The translations under genes were made by a program, and so were the position numbers. 64,000 bases of DNA from JANQRA01 sp035550735 (GTDB taxonomy: Bacteria > Actinomycetota > Acidimicrobiia > Spongiisociales > ZC4RG35): positions 10,545-74,544 of the forward strand of contig DASZOM010000001.1 of assembly GCA_035550735.1 (NCBI GenBank), in the 5' to 3' direction. Below, piece after piece: positions 49,107 to 57,201 of this stretch. Position 1 is the first letter of the stretch. Every line of letters begins with the position of its first letter. Below the pieces are notes generated by a model, which saw only the letters and a program-made list of their open reading frames with translations, made no database searches and had not been told where the DNA came from.

Positions 49107-50462
49107 TCAGAGGCTGGCGATCAGCTTCTCGACCCGCTCGTCTTCGGATTTGAAGGGGTCTTTGCACATCACCGTGCGCTGCGCCTGGTCGTTGAGTTTG
49201 AGATGCACCCAGTCGACGGTGAAGTCGCGCTTGCGGGCCTTCGCCGCCTTGATGAAGGCGCCACGGAGACGGGCACGTGTCGTCTGTGGAGGCCTGACCA
49301 CCGCCTCCGCCACCTTCTCGTCGTTGACCACACGATCGGTGAGACCGGCGTTCTCCATCATGTAGTAGAGACCTCGACTCCGGTCGACGTCGTGGTAGGC
49401 CAGGTCCATCATCGACATCCTCGGGTCGGACAGGGGTATCCCCCGCTTCGACGAGTACCTCTCCAACAGCTTGTACTTCATCACCCAGTCGACCTCACGG
49501 TCGAGGGTCATCGGGTCCTTCTCCAGACCCGTCAGAAGATGCTCCCAGCGGTCGACCGCCGCCTGGACCTGTGGGGGAAATCCGGGGCTCCGGGCAAACC
49601 GCATCGCCCGATCGAGGTACTCCCACTGGATGTCGAGGGCGCTCAGCTCCCTGCCGTTGGCGAGACGGAGCTTTCGGGAGCAGGTGGTGTCGTGGGAGAC
49701 CTCCCTGATCGCCCGGATCGGGTTCTCCAACGTCAAATCGCGGAACACGACGTCGCGTTCGATCATCTGCAGGAGCGCCACCATCGTCCCCACCTTGACG
49801 AAGGTCGCGTACTCGCTCATGTTGGAGTCCCCGGCGATGACGTGGAGCCGGCGGTAGCGCTCGGCGTCGGCGTGCGGCTCGTCTCTGGTGTTGATGATGG
49901 GTCTCGACCTGGTCGTCGCCGAGGACACGCCTTCCCAGATGTGGTCGGCTCGCTGGGCGACGGTGTACCCCGTGCCCCGAGGAGTCTGGGTCAGCTTCCC
50001 GGCTCCGACGAAGATCTGACGGGTCACCAGGAAGGGGATGAGGACGTCGACGGTGCGGTGGAAGTCCTTGTGCCGGCTGACCAGATAGTTCTCGTGACAG
50101 CCGTAGGAGTTGCCGGCGCTGTCGGTGTTGTTCTTGAAGACGTAGATCTCGCCCCGTATCCCCTCCTCCTCGAGACGCTCCTCGGCCCCGGTGACCAGCC
50201 CCTCGAGGATGCGCTCGCCCGCCTTGTCATGGGCGACCACGTCCTCGATGCTGTCGCACTCAGGTGTGGCGTACTCGGGGTGGGACCCCACATCGAGATA
50301 GAGCCGCGCCCCGTTCTCCAAGAAGACGTTGGAGGACCGGCCCCACGACACCACACGACGAAACAGATACCGGGCGACCTCGTCCGGGCTCAGACGGCGC
50401 TGGCCACGCAGCGTGCACGTGACGCCGTATTCGTTTTCCAGCCCGAAGATCCTGCGGTCCAC
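49107..50462 (-). CDS. pafA: Pup-protein ligase
   Basis: This enzyme attaches Pup through its C-terminal Glu to substrate lysines. From GTG at 50462 it has 451 residues, the family length, and begins 'RRIFGLENEYGVTC' (the ExE ATP/Mg site). 'LYLDVGSHPEYATPECDS' carries the catalytic Asp region, 'FKNNTDSAGNSYGCHENYL', 'PRGTGYTVAQRADHIWEGV', 'SSATTRSRPIINTRDEPHA' and 'QTTRARLRGAFIKAAK' are typical. The C terminus matches 'LNDQAQRTVMCKDPF'. The open frame reaches 50657 but that part is inside the proteasome gene. Confidence 0.96.
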   Translation of the reverse strand: MDRRIFGLENEYGVTCTLRGQRRLSPDEVARYLFRRVVSWGRSSNVFLENGARLYLDVGSHPEYATPECDSIEDVVAHDKAGERILEGLVTGAEERLEEEGIRGEIYVFKNNTDSAGNSYGCHENYLVSRHKDFHRTVDVLIPFLVTRQIFVGAGKLTQTPRGTGYTVAQRADHIWEGVSSATTRSRPIINTRDEPHADAERYRRLHVIAGDSNMSEYATFVKVGTMVALLQMIERDVVFRDLTLENPIRAIREVSHDTTCSRKLRLANGRELSALDIQWEYLDRAMRFARSPGFPPQVQAAVDRWEHLLTGLEKDPMTLDREVDWVMKYKLLERYSSKRGIPLSDPRMSMMDLAYHDVDRSRGLYYMMENAGLTDRVVNDEKVAEAVVRPPQTTRARLRGAFIKAAKARKRDFTVDWVHLKLNDQAQRTVMCKDPFKSEDERVEKLIASL

Positions 50463-50491
50463 GGCGGTCAGGCTATACCGATCGGGGGGCT

Positions 50492-51160
50492 CTAACCGGA
50501 AGTGATCTCGGAGGGTGTCAACCTGCGAAAGGCGCGGCGCCCGTTGCCACCGTCGAGGACTGCCACCTCCCACCCCTCCGACTCCCGACCCTCGGCCCGG
50601 GAGAAGGCCTCGGTGCCCGCCGCGAAGGCGTCGGCGAGGGACATGTCCTCGCGCCACAACTCGGCGAGGGCCTCCACCAATTGCTCTGCCTTCCCCCCGA
50701 TGGCCACATAGCGGCGCTCGTCGTAGAGCGTGCCGTCGTAGGTGACCCGGAACAGCTTGTGCTCCGAGCTGTCCTCGGATATCTCGGCGAGCAGTATCTC
50801 GACCTCGAAGGGCTTGGGGTCACGGGTGAAGATGATGCCCAGCGTCTGGGCGAATGCGGTGGCGAGGCCCATGGCGGTGACGTCCTCGCGCGAGTAGAGG
50901 TAGCCCATGAGATCGGCCTGGCGGATCCCGGCCTTGCGAAGGGTCTCGAACTCGTTGTACTTGCCGACACCGGCGAATGCGATCCGGTCGTACACCTCTG
51001 AGATCTTGTGAAGCGCCGTGGAGGGGTTCTCGGCGAGGAGAAGCACACCGTCGGCGTAGTCGACGGCGACGATGGACCGGCCCCGGGCGATGCCCTTCCT
51101 GGCGAACTCCGCCTTGTCCCGGACCAGCTGTTCCGGGGCGACGTAGAACGGGATCGTCAT
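50492..51160 (-). CDS. prcA: 20S proteasome alpha subunit
   Basis: The 222-residue alpha subunit forms the gated outer rings of the 20S core. 'FYVAPEQLVRDKAEFARKGIARGRSIVAVDYADGVLLLAEN' and 'KISEVYDRIAFAGVGKYNEFETLRKAGIRQADLMGYLYSREDV' are characteristic of actinobacterial PrcA. It is coupled to prcB by ATGA (51157-51160). Confidence 0.97.
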   Translation of the reverse strand: MTIPFYVAPEQLVRDKAEFARKGIARGRSIVAVDYADGVLLLAENPSTALHKISEVYDRIAFAGVGKYNEFETLRKAGIRQADLMGYLYSREDVTAMGLATAFAQTLGIIFTRDPKPFEVEILLAEISEDSSEHKLFRVTYDGTLYDERRYVAIGGKAEQLVEALAELWREDMSLADAFAAGTEAFSRAEGRESEGWEVAVLDGGNGRRAFRRLTPSEITSG

Positions 51161-51951
51161 CGCACGCTCTCCACGGCCTCTTCGGCCAGTGGGAAGATGG
51201 TCGCATCGTCCAGCTCGACGAGGCCTGCGGAGTCGATGCGGACGACGTTGGGGAGGATTCCTCGCAGGAGGTCGGGCCCGCCGGTTGCGGTGTCCTCGCG
51301 TGATGCGGAGACCAGGGCGTTGACCGCTAAAGCGGTCGCCTCGGTGTCGGACAGGTCCTCCCGGTATGCGGTGCGGAGGTATGACTTGGCGAGACGTGAG
51401 CCCGATCCGGTGCTCCCGAACTCTGTCTCCTCGTAGCGCCCGCCGACCACGTCGAAGGAGTACACCCTTCCCCGACCTTCCCGGTCGTCGTACCCGGCGA
51501 ACAGCGGGACCACCACCAGACCCTGGAAGGCCATGGGGAGCTGGCTCCTCACCAGCCGTGCCAGGAAGGAGGCCTTGCCATCGAGGGAGAGGCGGATCCC
51601 CTCGATCTTCTCGTAGTGCTCCAACTCCACCTGGAAGAGCTTGACCATGTCCATCGCCAGACCGGCCGCCCCGGCCACGGCGACGGCGGAGAACTGGTCG
51701 GCCGGGAACACCTTCCGTATCGATCGGTGGGCGACGAGATGGCCCTCGGTGGCGCGTCTGTCGCCTGCCATCACCACACCGCCGCCATAACGCAGGGCGA
51801 GGACGGTGGTGCCCTCCGGCACGGAGGGCACGGAAGCCCCGGGTGGTATGGAGATGATCGGGCCTACCCCGAGCGATTCGAGCAGGTCGGTGAAGCTGGA
51901 GCCTGGGATCGGTGCGTTGAGAGGGAGCGGGCCGATCGGTTTATCGATCAC
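51157..51951 (-). CDS. prcB: 20S proteasome beta subunit
   Basis: The 264-residue subunit has a 47-residue propeptide. Cleavage before Thr48 ('PEG|TTVLAL') exposes the N-terminal nucleophile. Asp64 and Lys80, at positions 17 and 33 of the mature chain, complete the active site ('AGDRRAT', 'IRKVF'). The start is GTG at 51951, overlapping the pup stop as GTGA. Confidence 0.97.
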   Translation of the reverse strand: MIDKPIGPLPLNAPIPGSSFTDLLESLGVGPIISIPPGASVPSVPEGTTVLALRYGGGVVMAGDRRATEGHLVAHRSIRKVFPADQFSAVAVAGAAGLAMDMVKLFQVELEHYEKIEGIRLSLDGKASFLARLVRSQLPMAFQGLVVVPLFAGYDDREGRGRVYSFDVVGGRYEETEFGSTGSGSRLAKSYLRTAYREDLSDTEATALAVNALVSASREDTATGGPDLLRGILPNVVRIDSAGLVELDDATIFPLAEEAVESVR

Positions 51952-52136
51952 TGCCCACCTTTCTGCACGTAGTTCTTGACGAATTCCTCTGCGTTCTCCT
52001 CCAGCACCTCGTCGATCTCGTCCAACAGGTCGTCGAGGGCGTCGAGATCGGTCTCGGACCCGCCGGTCTTCGAGTCCTCTACCTCGGTCTCCTCCTGACG
52101 ACGGCCTTCCGACTGGCTTCTCTCTCTATCTGACAT
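51948..52136 (-). CDS. pup: Prokaryotic ubiquitin-like protein Pup
   Basis: This 62-residue disordered tag ends in Gly-Gly-Gln, so it must be deamidated to Glu by Dop before ligation. The conserved C-terminal part 'DALDDLLDEIDEVLEENAEE', then 'FVKNYVQKGGQ', contains the Mpa-binding helix. It is read just upstream of prcB and follows dop by six bases. Confidence 0.98.
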   Translation of the reverse strand: MSDRERSQSEGRRQEETEVEDSKTGGSETDLDALDDLLDEIDEVLEENAEEFVKNYVQKGGQ

Positions 52137-52142
52137 CTGACT

Positions 52143-53612
52143 TCATCCTTCCAGACGCCGCAGTAGGTCCGCTGCGTCTTCGGCGTTGTCCAACAGGTCG
52201 CCGACCAGGGCGGCGTTCCCCCGCAGTGGCTCCATCATAGGAACCCGTTTCAAGTGCGACTCCCCGACATCGAACACCAGGGAGTCCCAGTTGGCAGCCA
52301 CCAGCGACCCGGAGAACTCGCTCACACACCGCCCCCGGAAGTAGGCGCGTGTCCGTGAGGGTGGGTTGGAGATGGCGGCCACGATCTCCGAGTCGGTGAA
52401 CAGCCGGCGCATCGACCCCCGGGCGGCGAGCCTGTTGTAGAGGCCCCGCTCCGGGTCGACATCGTGATACTGCAGGTCGAGGGCCCGGAGCTTGTTGTTC
52501 GTCCAGCTCAGCCCGTCCCTCCCGATGAAACCCTCGAGCATGCGCTTCTTGGCGACCCAGTCCAGCGTGTCCGCCAGCCTGTCGGGATCGGTTTGCAGCA
52601 GGTCGAGGGTCCGCTCCCACTCCGTGATCAGCCGGTCCCAGACCGGGTCGTCGAGCTCCTTCTCGGCGTACTTCGCCAGCCACTCGAGATACCTGCCCTG
52701 GATCTCGAGAGCGGTGGCAGTCCCTCCGCCGTCGAGTTGGATCGGCCGTCCCAGACCGATGTCGTGGCTTACCTGCCAGCACGACTCCACCGGGTCGAAG
52801 AGGTCGAGGGGATCAGGGATCGCCCCATCTTCCAGGGCCGCCAGCATCAGAGCGGTGGTGCCCATCTTCAGGAAGATCTGGTACTCGGAGAGGTTGGCGT
52901 CGCCGAGGATGACATGGAGTCGCCGATACTGGGAGGGATCGCCGTGTGGTTCGTCCCTGGTGTTGACGATGGGACGCTTCAAGGTCGTCTCGAGCCCAAC
53001 TTCCTCCTCGAAGAAGTCTCCCCGCTGGGTGATCTGGAAGTCGACGTCGGCGCGGTCGTTCTCCTTGCCCACCTTGCCCGCTCCCGTGAATATCTGGCGG
53101 GTGACCATGAAGGTCATCGCGTACCGGATCACGTCTCCGAACGGTGTCTCCCGGCTGAGCAGGTAGTTCTCGTGAGCGCCATACGAGTTGCCCTTGCCGT
53201 CTGAGTTGTTCTTGTAGAGCGAGACCTGGCGCCCCGCCGCCTCACTGGCGGCGATGGACGCCCGATGCATCACGACTTCGCCCGCCTTGTCGTAGAGGGC
53301 GGCCTCCAGCGGGTCGTACGTCTCCGGACCGCTGTACTCGGGGTGGGCGTGATCCACGTAGAGGCGGGCTCCGTTGGCCAACACCGAGTTGACCACCGCG
53401 CCTTCCGGATCGATCAGGCTATACGTGTCGTGGCCGAAGCCCCGGGCGTCACGCCCCGGCGACTCCTCCTCGTACGACCACTGGACCTTGACCCGATCCC
53501 CCGGATAACTGTTGACCACCAGGGAGGAGGCGACCGCCGGATTGAACGCCGGGTCGCCGCGCACGACGATGCCGTACTCGGTCTCCGTGCCGAGCACCTT
53601 GTGCAACGCCAT
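52143..53612 (-). CDS. dop: Deamidase/depupylase of Pup
   Basis: This enzyme converts Pup-Gln to Pup-Glu and can remove Pup from substrates. The 489-residue protein is a PafA relative ('VLGTETEYGIVVRG', 'RLYVDHAHPEYSGPET', 'NNSDGKGNSYGAHENYLL'). It carries the extra 'Dop-loop' segment (about residues 40-75, including 'PGRDARGFGHDTYSLI') that PafA lacks, which decides the assignment. Its ATG overlaps the arc/mpa stop by one base (TAATG). Confidence 0.96.
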   Translation of the reverse strand: MALHKVLGTETEYGIVVRGDPAFNPAVASSLVVNSYPGDRVKVQWSYEEESPGRDARGFGHDTYSLIDPEGAVVNSVLANGARLYVDHAHPEYSGPETYDPLEAALYDKAGEVVMHRASIAASEAAGRQVSLYKNNSDGKGNSYGAHENYLLSRETPFGDVIRYAMTFMVTRQIFTGAGKVGKENDRADVDFQITQRGDFFEEEVGLETTLKRPIVNTRDEPHGDPSQYRRLHVILGDANLSEYQIFLKMGTTALMLAALEDGAIPDPLDLFDPVESCWQVSHDIGLGRPIQLDGGGTATALEIQGRYLEWLAKYAEKELDDPVWDRLITEWERTLDLLQTDPDRLADTLDWVAKKRMLEGFIGRDGLSWTNNKLRALDLQYHDVDPERGLYNRLAARGSMRRLFTDSEIVAAISNPPSRTRAYFRGRCVSEFSGSLVAANWDSLVFDVGESHLKRVPMMEPLRGNAALVGDLLDNAEDAADLLRRLEG

Positions 53613-55333
53613 TACAGGTACTGACCGCCAGCGACCTTCTCGATGAGCCGGCTCTCTTGGTCCCCGCCCACCAGGGTGCGGACGTAGACGATACGCTCAC
53701 CCTTCTTGCCGGAGATCTTCGCCCAGTCGTCGGGGTTGGTCGTGTTGGGGAGGTCTTCGTGCTCGCGGAACTCTTGCTTGATCGCCGTGATGAGGTCCGC
53801 CTTGCGCACTCCCCCTCCGCCACCGGCGATCTGACGCTTGATGGCGTCCTTCTTCGCCCTGCGCACGATGTTCTCGATCATGGCTCCGCTGGCGAAGTCC
53901 TTGAAGTAGAGCACTTCGCGATCACCGTTGGCATAGGTGACTTCGAGGAACTCGTTCTCCTTGTCCTCGGCGTACATGCCCTCGACGGTGGCCTCGATCA
54001 TCTCTCCGATCACCTGGGATGCGCTGCGACCACCGGCGTCCTCAGGATCGAGCGGGGTCTCATCGGTCAGGTAGATCCGGAAGATCTCCTTGGCTGCGAC
54101 CGGGTCGGGCCGGTTGATCTTGATCTTGACGTCGAGACGGCCCGGGCGGAGGATCGCCGGGTCGATCAGGTCCTCACGGTTGGAGGCGCCGATGACGACC
54201 ACGTTCTTCAGGGACTCGACACCGTCGAGCTCTGAGAGGAGCTGGGGCACGATCGTCGATTCGACGTCGGAGCTGATCCCGGTGCCCCTGGTGCGGAACA
54301 GGGAGTCCATCTCGTCGAAGAACACGATGACCGGCACACCCTCGTCCGACTTCTCCTTGGCGCGCTGGAAGATGAGCCGGATCTGCCGCTCGGTCTCACC
54401 GACCCACTTGTTGAGAAGCTCGGGCCCTTTGATGTTGAGGAAGTAGGACCGCACGTCGGGATTGCCCGAAAGCTCGGACACCTTCTTGGCCAGGCTGTTG
54501 GCGACTGCCTTGGCGATGAGAGTCTTCCCACAGCCGGGTGGCCCGTACAGCAGGATCCCCTTGGGTGGGTCGAGCTCGTACTCGCGGAAGAGGTCGCGAT
54601 GGAGATAGGGCAATTCGACGGTGTCCCGGATCATCTCGATCTGGTCGGCCAACCCGCCGACGTCCGCGTAGGTGATGTCGGGGACCTCTTCGAGGATCAG
54701 GTCCTCGACCTCGGGGCGCTCCAGCTTCTCCAGGATCAACGAGGTCTTGGTGTCGATGCGGACGTAATCCCCGGGACGCAATTTGACGTCCATCATCGCG
54801 TCGGAGCGGTTGAGCACCCTCTCCTCGTCGGCGTGGGCGATGACGACCACCCTGCCGTCGTCCATCACCTCACGGACACGGAGCACCTCACCGGCCGGCT
54901 CGAAATAGCGGACGTCGATGATGTTGAACGCCTCGTTCAACAGGACTTCCTGACCGACCTGGAGCTTCTTGACCTCGACCGAGGGCTGGGCGGCGACCCG
55001 GAGCTTGCGATTGCCGGTGAGGACATCGACGGTGCCGTCGTCGCTCACGTTGAGCACGGTCCCGAAGTTGTTGGGAGGCTGCGTGAGCTTCTCTACCTCC
55101 TCACGAAGGACTCCGAGTTGCTCCCTGGCCTCCTCGAGCAGAGCTGACAGCTTGTCGTTCTGATTGACCACACGGTCGAGACGATCCTGGGCCCGAGCCA
55201 GCTCGGACTCGAGCTCCTCGCTCCTCCCCGGAGCATCACGGAGCCTGCGACGCAAGAAGGACACTTCCTCTTCGAGCGCGGACACGACTTTTCGCAGCTG
55301 TGCCGCGTCTTCGCGATTGCGTCCTTCATCCAC
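53612..55333 (-). CDS. arc: Proteasome-associated AAA+ ATPase (Mpa/ARC)
   Basis: This hexameric unfoldase feeds pupylated proteins into the 20S core. The 573 residues comprise a coiled-coil (about 10-75) that binds Pup, tandem OB domains, and one AAA module with Walker A 'GPPGCGKTLIAKAVA' and Walker B 'VIVFFDEMDSLF'. The C terminus ends in Gly-Gln-Tyr-Leu, the motif that docks into and opens the alpha ring. The start is GTG at 55333 with AGGAGGT upstream. Confidence 0.97.
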   Translation of the reverse strand: MDEGRNREDAAQLRKVVSALEEEVSFLRRRLRDAPGRSEELESELARAQDRLDRVVNQNDKLSALLEEAREQLGVLREEVEKLTQPPNNFGTVLNVSDDGTVDVLTGNRKLRVAAQPSVEVKKLQVGQEVLLNEAFNIIDVRYFEPAGEVLRVREVMDDGRVVVIAHADEERVLNRSDAMMDVKLRPGDYVRIDTKTSLILEKLERPEVEDLILEEVPDITYADVGGLADQIEMIRDTVELPYLHRDLFREYELDPPKGILLYGPPGCGKTLIAKAVANSLAKKVSELSGNPDVRSYFLNIKGPELLNKWVGETERQIRLIFQRAKEKSDEGVPVIVFFDEMDSLFRTRGTGISSDVESTIVPQLLSELDGVESLKNVVVIGASNREDLIDPAILRPGRLDVKIKINRPDPVAAKEIFRIYLTDETPLDPEDAGGRSASQVIGEMIEATVEGMYAEDKENEFLEVTYANGDREVLYFKDFASGAMIENIVRRAKKDAIKRQIAGGGGGVRKADLITAIKQEFREHEDLPNTTNPDDWAKISGKKGERIVYVRTLVGGDQESRLIEKVAGGQYL

Positions 55334-55367
55334 TCGGCTACCTCCTGGCTTTCGGTGGCCTCCGGCC

Positions 55368-55373
55368 AGTATA
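55368..55373 (-). promoter_or_regulatory. Probable -10 element of the proteasome operon
   Basis: TATACT on the minus strand lies 34 bases upstream of the arc GTG, so transcription would start near 55361 with a short leader that contains the AGGAGGT ribosome site. The hexamer 17 bases further upstream (TGAGAA) is only a weak -35. No other promoter is needed for the tightly packed arc-dop-pup-prcB-prcA-pafA run. Confidence 0.45.
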
Positions 55374-55386
55374 CGAATGCCTTTCG

Positions 55387-56190
55387 TTACTTCTCAGGGT
55401 TAGCTCCACGGTGATCATCGGCCACTTTCCGCATGAAAGTGAGGAACCCGGTGTGCCCCACCATGGAGTGCTCGGGACGCACGGAGCGGCCGCTCACGTT
55501 CCATTCACGCATCAGGAACTCCCGAACCTCGATCTCGGCGAACCGGCCCGAGGCCCGTGCTCTCTCCACCATGGTCTGCACCTGGGGCACGGTTGGCAGA
55601 TAAGCACAAATCACACCGCCATCGGGTTGATGACGGGCTGCGGCGTCCAGGGTGTGCCACGGCTCGGGCAGATCGAGGACGATCCGCTCCGGCTCGACGA
55701 CGGCGACCTGCTCGGCGACATCGCCGATCCTGATCTCGACGTTCGGCGGGATCGTGCCGAACCAGCGCTCCAGGGTCTTGCGGGCATGGGCGGCATGGTC
55801 CTCACGCAGCTCCACGCTGACCACCCGTCCCGCCGGGCCCACCGCGCGGGACAGCGCCAGGGTGAGCGCTCCCGAGCCGGTGCCTGCCTCGAGCACGGTC
55901 ATCCCGGGGGCGATGTCGGCGAAGATCAGGATCGGCCCCAGGTCCTTGGGGTAGACCACCTGGGCGCCCCGCTTCATCTTCAGGATGAAGTCTGCCAGCC
56001 GGGGTCGGAGCAGGAGGAGCCGGGCGCCACTCGACGAGGTCACCCAGGTCCCGTCCTCGCAGCCGACGAGGGCGTCATGGGGCACCGAGCCCTGGTGATA
56101 TTGGAATGTCTTGCCACGCTCCAGCCGGAGCAGGAAATGGCGCCCCTTGGAGTCGATCAGCAACGCAGGGTCGCCTTCACCCAGAGCCAT
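55387..56190 (-). CDS. trmI: tRNA (adenine-58-N1)-methyltransferase TrmI
   Basis: The 267-residue SAM-dependent enzyme makes m1A58 in tRNA. An N-terminal beta domain ('GRHFLLRLERGKTFQYHQGSVPHDALVG') precedes the Rossmann domain with motif I 'VLEAGTGSGALTLALS', and 'IVLDLPEPWHTLDAA' is the conserved catalytic segment of TrmI. The ATG at 56190 overlaps the stop of the 31-residue peptide gene by one base. Mycobacterium also has trmI (Rv2118c) near the proteasome ATPase gene. Confidence 0.95.
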   Translation of the reverse strand: MALGEGDPALLIDSKGRHFLLRLERGKTFQYHQGSVPHDALVGCEDGTWVTSSSGARLLLLRPRLADFILKMKRGAQVVYPKDLGPILIFADIAPGMTVLEAGTGSGALTLALSRAVGPAGRVVSVELREDHAAHARKTLERWFGTIPPNVEIRIGDVAEQVAVVEPERIVLDLPEPWHTLDAAARHQPDGGVICAYLPTVPQVQTMVERARASGRFAEIEVREFLMREWNVSGRSVRPEHSMVGHTGFLTFMRKVADDHRGANPEK

Positions 56191-56285
56191 CAGATCACCG
56201 CCGAGATGACCGCCACCGCCAGGCTGAGCACCATCGCGATGACGACCACCCAGATCACGACTTTCACGAATCTCTGCTTCGGCAT
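56190..56285 (-). CDS. 31-residue single-pass membrane peptide coupled to trmI
   Basis: The frame runs from ATG at 56285 to TGA at 56190, where TGATG joins it to trmI. The product has a basic start (MPKQRFVK) and an uninterrupted hydrophobic helix through the remaining 23 residues. It resembles small DUF4044-type membrane peptides in form, but that is a comparison from memory. It could also act mainly as a translational leader for trmI. Confidence 0.6.
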   Translation of the reverse strand: MPKQRFVKVVIWVVVIAMVLSLAVAVISAVI

Positions 56286-56326
56286 AGTGTCTTCTGCTGA
56301 TCGACTTCCCGGGCCACGGTAGACAC

Positions 56327-56602
56327 ATGGGTCTCATCAAACAGCGACTGGAGCGAGCGGTGTTCGGCGGCTCCGACTTGCGGGCCGCGGCCCGCGTGCG
56401 GACCCTGCGCGGGCTCCGCGAGGGTGACCGGCGCGACCTGCTCACCGGTCTCGGGCTCGCCGCCCTCGCATACCTGCGCAAGACCGCTCCCAGACGGGAA
56501 CTGATCTATCGAAAGACGGTGACCCCGGGCACGGCTCTCGTGATCCACCACAAGAAGCGGGGCACTCCCCGGCTCGAGATCGTCAAGCCGAAAAAGCGCT
56601 GA
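56327..56602 (+). CDS. Hypothetical basic protein (91 aa)
   Basis: The protein is strongly basic, with 'LKQRLERAV'-like amphipathic starts (MGLIKQRLERAVFGG), a central hydrophobic stretch 'LLTGLGLAALAYLRK', and a beta-rich C terminus ('RELIYRKTVTPGTALVIHHKKRG'). It is read divergently from the trmI peptide gene and convergently with the small membrane gene. Codon pattern fits a real gene but no family is recognised. Confidence 0.65.
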   Translation: MGLIKQRLERAVFGGSDLRAAARVRTLRGLREGDRRDLLTGLGLAALAYLRKTAPRRELIYRKTVTPGTALVIHHKKRGTPRLEIVKPKKR

Positions 56603-56629
56603 AGAACATTCTGTGAGGGTCTGTAGGCA

Positions 56630-56653
56630 CTGTGAGTGCAACAACACTCACAG
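56630..56653. terminator. Hairpin between convergent genes
   Basis: CTGTGAGTG (56630-56638) and CACTCACAG (56645-56653) form a 9-bp perfect stem with a CAACAA loop, between the convergent stops at 56602 and 56661. It lacks a T-run on either side, so termination in either direction is only inferred. Confidence 0.5.
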
Positions 56654-56660
56654 AACGGTT

Positions 56661-56852
56661 TCAGACCCGGTAGACCTCGACGACGGTCTTGTTGCGCGAT
56701 CCGCGGCGGCGCCCGAAGACGAAGGCTGCGACCACGACGCCGGCGACGGCGAGCCCTATCAACATCGCCGTGTTCTTCACCGACTCCCTGGTCTCGTCGA
56801 CCGCCCCTACCAGCTCCCTGGCCTTGGCCTCGATGTCATCACGGCTGATCAA
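56661..56852 (-). CDS. Small single-pass membrane protein (63 aa)
   Basis: The product has a charged N-terminal helix ('RDDIEAKARELVGAVDETRESVKN'), one TM helix ('TAMLIGLAVAGVVVAAFVFG') and an RRRGSRNK basic end. The start is TTG at 56852, overlapping the preceding gene by 14 bases. It is probably co-transcribed with the 100-residue membrane protein as a pair of envelope proteins. No family is assigned. Confidence 0.75.
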   Translation of the reverse strand: MISRDDIEAKARELVGAVDETRESVKNTAMLIGLAVAGVVVAAFVFGRRRGSRNKTVVEVYRV

Positions 56853-57141
56853 CGGACATCCTCCATCCGACGATCCCGGCTGCCGCGGCGGCGGCCACGG
56901 CGGTTATGCCCCTGGACAGGACCACCCACCATTCACCCTCCGGCAAGAGGAGCTGCAGGCCGTAATAGAGCGCCCAGGCCAGGCATACCGCCCCGATGGC
57001 CAGGGCGATGGCGCCCCCGAAGCCCATCCCAGCCGCCCGGCCCAGCCGTTTCGCCGGTTCGAGGGTCTCCTGTCGCAGGTACTCACGCGACATCTCGACG
57101 AGTTCGGTGGCGATCTGTGGGATCTCACGGGGATCGGGCAT
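56839..57141 (-). CDS. Small membrane protein, two TM helices (phage-holin-X-like)
   Basis: The 100-residue protein has an N-terminal helix ('IATELVEMSREYLRQETLEPAKRLGRAAGMG'), then two TM helices (about 40-63 and 75-93). The architecture resembles actinobacterial Holin-X/DUF1469 proteins, which are cellular membrane proteins despite the name. That assignment is tentative. The ATG at 57141 is divergent from the MFS gene. Confidence 0.75.
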   Translation of the reverse strand: MPDPREIPQIATELVEMSREYLRQETLEPAKRLGRAAGMGFGGAIALAIGAVCLAWALYYGLQLLLPEGEWWVVLSRGITAVAAAAAAGIVGWRMSVDQP

Positions 57142-57201
57142 CGATCGATGAATCTAACAAGTGCTGGACACTCCGCTACCCGGCGGTAACGTGCGATCCC
57201 G

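Noticed and set aside
56839..57141. Prophage holin
   Set aside because: The holin-X-like form is common among chromosomal actinobacterial membrane proteins, and no lysin, tail or integrase genes lie nearby.
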